Shown piece by piece: positions 57,860 to 64,000 of a stretch of 64,000 bases of DNA. The notes below the pieces were generated by a model. The model was not told where the DNA came from. It was given only the letters and a program-made list of their open reading frames with translations, and did no database searches. Numbering within the stretch: position 1 is the first letter of the stretch; every line of letters starts with the position of its first letter. Source of the DNA: Dethiobacter sp. (lineage in GTDB: Bacteria; Bacillota; Dethiobacteria; Dethiobacterales; Dethiobacteraceae); NCBI GenBank assembly GCA_018335875.1, contig JAGXRN010000018.1, positions 1-64,000 on the forward strand. Direction: 5' to 3'. The translations under genes and the position numbers were made by a program.

Positions 57860-59548
57860 TTACGCGCCGGCTGAACCTTTCTGCCTTTCTTCATCAACCA
57901 AAACCCGCCGCAGGATTTTACCGATGGCGCTCTTTGGCAGTTCTTTGCGAAATTCAATCTGCCGCGGCACCTTATACCTGGCCAGTTTTGTTCTGCAGTG
58001 GTCCAGGATCTCCTCCGCTGTGGCTGTCTCACCGTTTTTAAGGACAATATAGGCCTTCAGCACCTCACCGTAATAGTTATCCGGAATACCTGCGGCTACG
58101 GCCTCAAGCACTTTGGGGTGCTCAAAAAGCACCTCGTCCACCTCACGCGGGTAGACATTGTAGCCGCCCGTGATAACCATATCCTTTTTTCTGTCCACGA
58201 TGTAAAAGTAGCCTTCTTCGTCCATCTTGGCGATATCCCCGGTATAAAGCCAGCCGTCCCGCAGTGTCTGCGCAGTCTCTTCGGGCCGGTTCCAGTAGCC
58301 TTGCATAACCTGGGGCCCCTTGATGATAAGCTCGCCTTCCTCGCCCGGCGCCATATCCCTGGCGCCTGTTTCAATGTCGACAATCCTGCAGTCGGTATCG
58401 GGGTATGGAAAGCCCACGCTGCCGGGCTTGCGTTTTCCCACAAAGGGGTTGGAGTGGGTCACCGGAGAAGCTTCGGAGAGGCCGTAGCCCTCAAGCACCT
58501 TTGCGCCGGTGCGCTTCTCAAAATGCTCCATCACTTCCACGGGCATAGGCGCCGCCCCGCTGTTGCAGATATCAATGCAATCAAGGTTGGAGTTTTCCGC
58601 TTCCGGGTGGTTGGCCATCGCCACATAGATGGTGGGGATTGCCGGGAGCGTAGACGGTTTGTATTGCTTGATGAGGGCAAGCAGCGCATCAATGTCAAGG
58701 CGAGGCAGCAGGACCTGCGTGGATGGCATGGTCAGGCCGCCGTTCATGAGGGAAGTCATGCCGTAGCTGTGGAAGTAGGGTAGGAGGCTGATGCTGTGTG
58801 TAGGGGTGACTTTGTTACGGTACTTCCTGCGGTTCTCCAAAGACCACCAGTCTCCTTCAAGGTCATTGATATCATTGCGGTGCTTAAAGTAGGGAGTGAT
58901 CCATTCCCTGATCTGTATCACGTTTGACGTCAGGTTAAAGTGGCTCAGCATAACAGCTTTGGGGAACCCGGTAGTGCCGCCTGTATACTGGAAAACAGCA
59001 AGGTCTTCTCTCGGATTGATTTTAGCATGCTCCACCTGCGGCAGTGTCTGCTGCAGCAAATCGTCAAAAAATAAGTTCTCGCCTTCAACTTCAGTCCAAA
59101 GCATGCGTGCCACGATGGCGTGTTCCACAGCAACTTTATGGCGCACAGCATGAAAAGAGCCAAATACGGTATCCACAGCCACAATAACTTTGGCGCCAGA
59201 ATCATTCAATACAAATTCAACTTCATTTGACGTGTAGAGGGGATTCAACTGCACCACAATTGCTCCCAGTTTCATGCAGGCATAATAGGAGTAGACATAC
59301 TGCGGGCAGTTTGGCAGCATCAGCGCGACCCTGTCACCCTTGCTTACCCCAAGGCCGGCCAGGGCGTTTGCCGTACGGTCAATATTTTGCTGCATCTCTT
59401 TATAAGTGACTTCGCTGCCCATAAAGATAAGGGCCACCCGCTCGGGATACTCCGTGGTAGCTTCCTGCAAAAACTCGTACAGTGAAATCTCCGGATAATT
59501 AAGGTTCCAGCGCACAGGGTAGTTCTTCAGCCAGGGTCTTTCATGCAA
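57860..59548 (-). CDS. Long-chain-fatty-acid-CoA ligase (FadD-like)
   Basis: A 562-residue ANL ligase. The P-loop is YTGGTTGFPKAVMLSH, A5 is GYGLSEASPVTH, and YTGDIAKMDEEGYFYIVDRKKDMVITGGYNVYPREVDE closes the core, as in FadD. The ORF track's TTG at 59563 overlaps GGAGGTG; the TTG at 59548 has correct spacing. It activates fatty acids for the beta-oxidation operon upstream on the same strand. The hairpin at 59595-59619 separates it from the thiolase. Confidence 0.93.
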   Translation of the reverse strand: MHERPWLKNYPVRWNLNYPEISLYEFLQEATTEYPERVALIFMGSEVTYKEMQQNIDRTANALAGLGVSKGDRVALMLPNCPQYVYSYYACMKLGAIVVQLNPLYTSNEVEFVLNDSGAKVIVAVDTVFGSFHAVRHKVAVEHAIVARMLWTEVEGENLFFDDLLQQTLPQVEHAKINPREDLAVFQYTGGTTGFPKAVMLSHFNLTSNVIQIREWITPYFKHRNDINDLEGDWWSLENRRKYRNKVTPTHSISLLPYFHSYGMTSLMNGGLTMPSTQVLLPRLDIDALLALIKQYKPSTLPAIPTIYVAMANHPEAENSNLDCIDICNSGAAPMPVEVMEHFEKRTGAKVLEGYGLSEASPVTHSNPFVGKRKPGSVGFPYPDTDCRIVDIETGARDMAPGEEGELIIKGPQVMQGYWNRPEETAQTLRDGWLYTGDIAKMDEEGYFYIVDRKKDMVITGGYNVYPREVDEVLFEHPKVLEAVAAGIPDNYYGEVLKAYIVLKNGETATAEEILDHCRTKLARYKVPRQIEFRKELPKSAIGKILRRVLVDEERQKGSAGA

Positions 59549-59594
59549 CAGGGCCACCTCCAAATAATTGAATATTCAAAAAACTCGGTCTGAG

Positions 59595-59619
59595 GGGGAA
59601 CCAATGGGTAAGGTTCCCC
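59595..59619 (-). terminator. Intercistronic hairpin before fadD
   Basis: GGGGAACC-N9-GGTTCCCC. On the minus strand it is followed after 11 bases by a T run (GTTTTTTG). It may attenuate or partly terminate between thiolase and fadD. Confidence 0.45.
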
Positions 59620-59642
59620 GCCTGAGTGTTCAGCCTTGCCTG

Positions 59643-60818
59643 TTATCTTACTCTTTCCCACAGTGAGGCATTGGCGTTGCCGAAACCTCCGCAGAGCGTG
59701 GCGAGCCCGTAACGGGCATCAGGGCGCTCAGTCTTCATGATGTTATTCAGGGTAATAACTACGCGGGCTCCCGATTCTCCCAGAGGATGGCCAAGGGCCA
59801 AAGCGCCGCCCCAAAGGTTGGTCTTTTTAAAAGGAGCGTTTTCTTCCAGTCCCAACTCACGCAGGCAGGCCAGAGACTGGCTGGCGAAGGCCTCATTTAT
59901 TTCCACCACGTCAATCTCGTCTATACTGAGGCCTGTGCGCTGTAAAAGCTTCTGCACTGCATAAATGGGTCCGACACCCATCACCGTGGGGTCACAGCCT
60001 GTCATGACTCCGCCTTTATACTTGAGATGATACTCACAGCCGAGGCGGTCAGCAGTCTCGCGGCTCATCAACAGAAGCGCACAGGCGCCCTGGGTGAGAG
60101 GAGAGGAGAGGGCTGCGGTTATTACGCCGCCCGGCTTAAAGGGCGACATCATTGTGGCCATGCTTTCCAGGGATATGTCCTCCCGAATCCACTGATCGTG
60201 TTCCACCATAAATTTTGTCCCGTCTTCCAGCTCGCCCTCAATGGGGACAATTTCCCTTTTAAATTTGCCGGCGTCACGGGCTGCCGCCGCATTTTTGTGG
60301 CTGTAGTAGGCCATGGTTTCCATATCCTGGCGGGAGATGTTCCAGTGCTCGGCCACCTTTTCCGCTGTGGGCCCCATGGGTATTTCCTCAGGCCGGTAGC
60401 GCTTTGTGAGCCGCGGGGGAAAATCCAGCCCCTGGCCCATTTGCACATGGAGCATATCCTCTGCGCCGGCAGCTATATAAATGTCACCTTCGCCGCACAT
60501 GATGGCCCGTGCGGCATGTTCGATGGCAGCCATCCCCGAAGGGCACTGCTGGCAGATTCCGTTTGCGGCCACCGACTCGGGGAAGCCGCCGGCCAGCCAG
60601 GCCAGACGGGCGATATCATTGGTCATGCCGGTCTGGTTAGCCGTCCCCACAAAGACTGCCTCCACATCCTCCGGCCTGACTTGTTGGTTTCTGGCAAAGA
60701 GCTCCTCGTAGACAGCCGTCAGGAGCTCATCCGGCCTCTTGTTGCGAAACCAGCCTTTTTGGGCATGGGCCCGGCCGTTTGGTGACCTGACGCCGTCGAC
60801 AATTACACATTCTTTCAT
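59643..60818 (-). CDS. Acetyl-CoA acyltransferase (thiolase)
   Basis: A 391-residue thiolase. The nucleophile Cys92 is in QQCPSGMAAIE, NEAFASQSLA and the GHPLGESGARV His follow, and the second Cys is in TLCGGFGNANA. It cleaves 3-ketoacyl-CoA as the last beta-oxidation step. In the operon it follows a MaoC-type hydratase and an SDR, so its substrates would come from R-hydroxyacyl-CoA. Length normal. Confidence 0.95.
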   Translation of the reverse strand: MKECVIVDGVRSPNGRAHAQKGWFRNKRPDELLTAVYEELFARNQQVRPEDVEAVFVGTANQTGMTNDIARLAWLAGGFPESVAANGICQQCPSGMAAIEHAARAIMCGEGDIYIAAGAEDMLHVQMGQGLDFPPRLTKRYRPEEIPMGPTAEKVAEHWNISRQDMETMAYYSHKNAAAARDAGKFKREIVPIEGELEDGTKFMVEHDQWIREDISLESMATMMSPFKPGGVITAALSSPLTQGACALLLMSRETADRLGCEYHLKYKGGVMTGCDPTVMGVGPIYAVQKLLQRTGLSIDEIDVVEINEAFASQSLACLRELGLEENAPFKKTNLWGGALALGHPLGESGARVVITLNNIMKTERPDARYGLATLCGGFGNANASLWERVR

Positions 60819-60890
60819 GATGAATCACTCCTTAATCATTGTTTCAGAGCATTATATCGGTAGTATTTTACTACATTCAGTTAAAGTAAG

Positions 60891-61736
60891 CTACTTCAGC
60901 CATACAGCTGCGTTGGTGATGCAGTACTGGCCTCTCTCTGCCGTTTTGGCCTGGAAGATAATCTTGTCTTCTCCATCCTGCCACATTTCTGTGACGATGG
61001 TTTCTCCCGGAAAAACAGGGCGGGAAAAGCGCACTTTGATGGCTTTGAATTTATTTGGGTCGTTGCCGCACCACTCCCGGAGCACGGCTCTTGCTGCAAA
61101 GCCGAAGCTGCAAAGCCCGTGCAGGATTGGCTTTTCAAAGCCGGCCATGGCGGCAAAGGCGGGGTCGGAGTGAAGCGGGTTGTAGTCGCCGGAGAGGCGG
61201 TAAATGAGCGCCTGGCGCGGCAGGGTCTGCATTGATGATACTTTGTCCGGTGCCCGGTCCGGGGGCTCATGGCCGGGTTCCGGCCCTTTCTCCCCGCCAA
61301 AACCGCCTTCACCGCGGAAAAAGCTGCCGAAGCGGTTGAAATAAACCACGTTGCCTTTATCGTCCACGGTATCAACTTCCATCTCGACCAGGGCTCCTTT
61401 GCCCTTATCGTAGACGGCAGATATTCTTGGCTTTGAAGTCAGAACTCCCTCTGTGGGGACAGGATGGCGGCGAATCTCCATGTACTGCTCGCCGTGCAAA
61501 AGAGACGCCAGGCTGACGTCAAACCCTTCCATGCCTACAATCCCCATCAGGGCGGGGAAGGGTGGGACGACTCCGAAGGTAGGGAGCACCTCCAAGCCGT
61601 TCTCATAAACAAACTTTAGTTCTTCCGGGCTTTCGCCCGCGCCTACGCCAAGGGCGTAAAGCATCACATCCCGCTGTGTATAAGAATATTCCAGGGTTGG
61701 CAGCTCCCTGCCCACAACTTTTAGATCAATAGCCAT
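60891..61736 (-). CDS. MaoC-like (hydratase 2-type) enoyl-CoA hydratase
   Basis: A 281-residue double hot-dog protein. The second hot-dog has YRLSGDYNPLHSDPAFAAMAGFEKPILHGLCSFG, the hydratase 2 motif with catalytic Asp and His, as in the middle part of peroxisomal MFE-2. The first hot-dog is degenerate. Hydrates trans-2-enoyl-CoA to the (R)-3-hydroxy product. Lies between the SDR and thiolase genes. Confidence 0.9.
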   Translation of the reverse strand: MAIDLKVVGRELPTLEYSYTQRDVMLYALGVGAGESPEELKFVYENGLEVLPTFGVVPPFPALMGIVGMEGFDVSLASLLHGEQYMEIRRHPVPTEGVLTSKPRISAVYDKGKGALVEMEVDTVDDKGNVVYFNRFGSFFRGEGGFGGEKGPEPGHEPPDRAPDKVSSMQTLPRQALIYRLSGDYNPLHSDPAFAAMAGFEKPILHGLCSFGFAARAVLREWCGNDPNKFKAIKVRFSRPVFPGETIVTEMWQDGEDKIIFQAKTAERGQYCITNAAVWLK

Positions 61737-61763
61737 TTTTACACCTGCCTTTGCTTTTTAATA

Positions 61764-62678
61764 TTACTGTGTTTGCCCCATCTTGGAGATGATGTGAAAA
61801 CTTTGCTCCATGGCGGAGTCAAATTCGCGTCCATCCTTAACGCTTGAGATCTGCTCCAGTTTTTCAACCACCATTTCCACTGTCAGTTCCCGTTCCGGGT
61901 CAAAAAAGACGCCGGGCCCTTCCACCACCGCGGCACGGCTAAAATAGCCGCCTCCGGCTGTAAACATCTTGCCGCTCACGTTGCACTGTTCAGAGCACAA
62001 CCAGGCTACAATGGGGGCCACGTACTCTGGCTTAATCTTTTCCACTATATCCTGGGGCATAACAGTGGCTGTAATCCTGGTGCCCGCTGTGGGAATGATG
62101 GTATTGGCCAGGATGCCGCAGCGTGCGCCTTCCTGTTTGACTGAGTTCATTAAACCGGCGATACCCATCTTGGCTGTGCCGTAGTTGGTCTGGCCAAAAT
62201 TACCGTATACCCCGGCGGTGGACGATGTTGATACGATACGGCCGTAATTCTGCTGGCGCATATGGGCAAAAGCCGCCTTGGTGCAGAAAAAGGTGCCGTT
62301 TAAGTGCACAGCCATGATTTTAAGGTAATCATCCAACTCCATCTTAAGGATACTCTTATCTCTGAGGATACCGGCATTGTTGATTAAAATATCTATTTTT
62401 CCATAGTTGTCAATGGCGGATTGGATAATCTTTTGGGCACTCTCCCACTCAGAGACGCTGTTATAGTTGGCAACCGCTTCTCCGCCAAGTGCCATGATTT
62501 CATCTGCTACTTTCTGTGCCGGTGCAGCATCTGCTCCCAAACCGTCAACGCTGCCACCCAGGTCGTTTACCACCACTTTGGCGCCGCGGCTCGCCAACAG
62601 GAGGGCGTAGGCCTTCCCCAGGCCGCCGCCGGCGCCTGTCACCACTGCCACTCTGCCGTCAAACCTGATTTCAGACAT
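61764..62678 (-). CDS. SDR-family (R)-3-hydroxyacyl-CoA dehydrogenase (MFE-2-like)
   Basis: A 304-residue short-chain dehydrogenase. VVTGAGGGLGKAYALLLASRGAKVVVNDLGGSVDG matches the MFE-2/HSD17B4 dehydrogenase; the Ser-Tyr-Lys triad is in IVSTSSTAGVYGNFGQTNYGTAK. The C-terminal extension, with REFDSAMEQSFHIISKMG, is typical of that subgroup. Should oxidise the R-hydroxyacyl-CoA made by the MaoC hydratase. Confidence 0.92.
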   Translation of the reverse strand: MSEIRFDGRVAVVTGAGGGLGKAYALLLASRGAKVVVNDLGGSVDGLGADAAPAQKVADEIMALGGEAVANYNSVSEWESAQKIIQSAIDNYGKIDILINNAGILRDKSILKMELDDYLKIMAVHLNGTFFCTKAAFAHMRQQNYGRIVSTSSTAGVYGNFGQTNYGTAKMGIAGLMNSVKQEGARCGILANTIIPTAGTRITATVMPQDIVEKIKPEYVAPIVAWLCSEQCNVSGKMFTAGGGYFSRAAVVEGPGVFFDPERELTVEMVVEKLEQISSVKDGREFDSAMEQSFHIISKMGQTQ

Positions 62679-62792
62679 TGATTTTAACTCCTTTCCTACT
62701 CCCTGGCATACACTATTAAATTCTTACAGTCTCAAGAACAGGGGGTCACTACGCATGGTTAAAATTTAGATTTTGTTGCAGTATAAAACCGG

Positions 62793-63116
62793 CTAACCTA
62801 TGATTGACTGAAGTTTCATTGCAAGGCCCATGTCGCCTTTAATTTTCAGTTTCCCGGCCATGAAAGCAGAAGTGGAATTAAGCTTCCCTTCCATCATGGC
62901 AACGTAGTCTGTAGCTGTCATCGTAATGGTGACATTGGGGCTGCCGCTTGAACCATCCGCCAGTGATACAGCACCATCCGCCACAGTCAGGTAGAAGTTT
63001 CCACCGTCATCGCCGGTAAGCTCAAACTGGAATACTCCGTTTACACCCTTGGCTTTGGCGGGGTCCCCTTCACTGACCCTCTTTTGTACCATATTGAAAA
63101 TATCAGCAAAAGCCAT
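62793..63116 (-). CDS. SCP2 sterol-carrier family protein
   Basis: A 107-residue SCP2-fold lipid carrier: VNGVFQFELTGDDGGNFYLTVADG and a Met-rich end MAGKLKIKGDMGLAMKLQSII. It binds acyl-CoAs or lipids; in peroxisomal MFE-2 this is the C-terminal domain. Its place between an acyl-CoA dehydrogenase and the SDR gene fits a substrate carrier. Confidence 0.92.
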   Translation of the reverse strand: MAFADIFNMVQKRVSEGDPAKAKGVNGVFQFELTGDDGGNFYLTVADGAVSLADGSSGSPNVTITMTATDYVAMMEGKLNSTSAFMAGKLKIKGDMGLAMKLQSIIG

Positions 63117-63205
63117 TTTATTACCCCCTTACTAAGTTTTTAATTGTAGCGACCCCTGTCTTAAGAAACTGTTTTTGACATAACATTAAAACCGTTGCTC
63201 CTGTA

Positions 63206-64000
63206 CTACTTGCCGTGGGCGGCGATGGCGCGGGAGATAACCATGCGCTGAACCTCTGCTGTGCCCTCCCAGATCTGATAGATCTTGGCATCGCGTACCC
63301 ATCTCTCCACCGGGTAGTCCCGCATGTAGCCATAGCCGCCAAGTACCTGCAAGGCGTCCACAGTCACTTCCATGGCCACGTCTCCGGCATAGAGTTTGGA
63401 CATGCTGCCTTCGCCGCGCTGGAAGGGGATGCGATTGTTGACCATCCAGCCTGCCCGCCAGATTAAGAGACGTGCGGCATCAATCTTGGTGGCCATATCG
63501 GCCAGCTTGAACCCGATCCCCTGATGCAGATGGATGGGCTTTCTGAACTGCACCCTGTTTTTACTGTATTCCAGGGCGTATTCGTAAGCTGCCCTTGCGA
63601 TGCCAAGAGCGCTGGCGCCAACTCCCGGCCGCGAATGCTCCAGCATGGAGATGGCTCCAAAGGCGCCTGAGGTGGACCCGGGTTCACCCGGTTCCCCGCC
63701 GAGGCGGTTGGCTTTGGGGATGCGGCAATCGGCCATGACCACTTCTGCGGTGTGAGAAGCGCGCACTCCCATCTTTTTCTCTTTCTTCCCCATGGATAAA
63801 CCAGGTGTGTCTTTATCAATAATGAATGCTGCCAATCCGGCCCAGCCCAGGCTCCTGTCTGTGGTGGCAAAGACCACGTGCACGTCGGCGATGCCGCCGT
63901 TGGTGATAAAGCACTTGGTGCCGTTTAAGACATATTCGTCTCCATCCAGCTTAGCCGTGGTGGAGATGTTGGAGACATCGGAGCCGGCTTCGGGCTCGGT
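63206..64000 (-). CDS. Acyl-CoA dehydrogenase, N-terminus beyond the window
   Basis: 265 residues of an acyl-CoA dehydrogenase with the start past 64000. TEPEAGSDVSNI (the FAD/substrate loop), MGVRASHTAEVVM, LGGYGYMRDYPVERWVRDAKIYQI and the intact catalytic Glu in WEGTAEVQ are seen. The ORF track's Met (63883) is internal. First step of the beta-oxidation operon as visible. Unlike the one at 4738 its active-site Glu is present. Confidence 0.92.
   Translation of the reverse strand, partial: TEPEAGSDVSNISTTAKLDGDEYVLNGTKCFITNGGIADVHVVFATTDRSLGWAGLAAFIIDKDTPGLSMGKKEKKMGVRASHTAEVVMADCRIPKANRLGGEPGEPGSTSGAFGAISMLEHSRPGVGASALGIARAAYEYALEYSKNRVQFRKPIHLHQGIGFKLADMATKIDAARLLIWRAGWMVNNRIPFQRGEGSMSKLYAGDVAMEVTVDALQVLGGYGYMRDYPVERWVRDAKIYQIWEGTAEVQRMVISRAIAAHGK

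Noticed and set aside
1-64000. CRISPR arrays, rRNA or tRNA genes
   Set aside because: No regularly spaced short repeats, rRNA blocks or cloverleaf with conserved TTCGANTC arm were recognised.

Overview
The window reads as a chromosome segment of an anaerobic, spore-forming, Gram-positive bacterium of the Clostridia (Peptococcaceae, Syntrophomonadaceae or Dethiobacter-like). The grounds are AGGAGG-type ribosome sites with frequent TTG and GTG starts, sporulation genes (spoIIP, a PdaB-type deacetylase), the ydiBCDE-type tsaE-tsaB-rimI-tsaD operon, alr followed by mazEF (ndoAI/ndoA), oxygen-sensitive enzyme families and a sigma-54 activator with CBS and PAS domains. No rRNA, tRNA or CRISPR array was seen. 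All calls come from reading the sequence; no search or alignment program was run.

Region 1 (1-13 kb) is an accessory catabolic island. It holds a CoA ligase, a permease, an acyl-CoA dehydrogenase, both ETF subunits, a CBS-PAS-PAS-AAA-Fis sigma-54 activator, a 56-aa membrane protein and a 4-hydroxybutyryl-CoA dehydratase/HpaB-type flavoprotein. Both transcription units start with a clear -24/-12 promoter preceded by copies of one palindrome, GTTGC-N6-GCAAC, the probable site of the adjacent activator. The island lies between two direct copies of the 3' part of nagZ (359 nt, about 97% identical by hand count); one copy is a fragment and the other is the intact gene. Transposase remnants of the IS1595 and IS3 families sit nearby. 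The dehydrogenase lacks the usual catalytic glutamate and the flavoprotein lacks one expected cluster ligand, so the substrate is open.

Region 2 (13-30.7 kb) is mostly housekeeping: a QueG-like ferredoxin protein, an amidase, acpS, an Rrf2/IscR-cysteine desulfurase-IscU-YlbF iron-sulfur operon, nnr (NAD(P)HX repair), pheB-hom-lysC (threonine/lysine branch, with an internal lysC start at codon 246), alr-mazEF and a glutamine-amidotransferase-like hydrolase. Two small palindromic repeat elements lie in intergenic gaps.

Region 3 (30.7-32.1 kb) is AT-rich and carries a broken DNA methyltransferase. Region 4 (32-52.9 kb) has serA, an FmdB protein, a DUF1614 protein, spoIIP with an unusual repeat-bearing C-terminus, a PdaB-like deacetylase, paaK-hisC, the tsaE-tsaB-rimI-tsaD operon, a DnaA-box cluster, murC with an overlapping radical SAM/PDZ gene, a HEPN protein, a phosphodiesterase with an EVE protein, membrane proteins and a small DUF2933-lgt operon.

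Region 5 (53-64 kb) has glutamate dehydrogenase divergent from an asparaginase/hydroxyacid dehydrogenase/FAH-hydrolase group containing a broken aminotransferase. It ends with a minus-strand fatty-acid operon (acyl-CoA dehydrogenase, SCP2, SDR, MaoC hydratase, thiolase, acyl-CoA synthetase) that resembles a split peroxisomal MFE-2 system.
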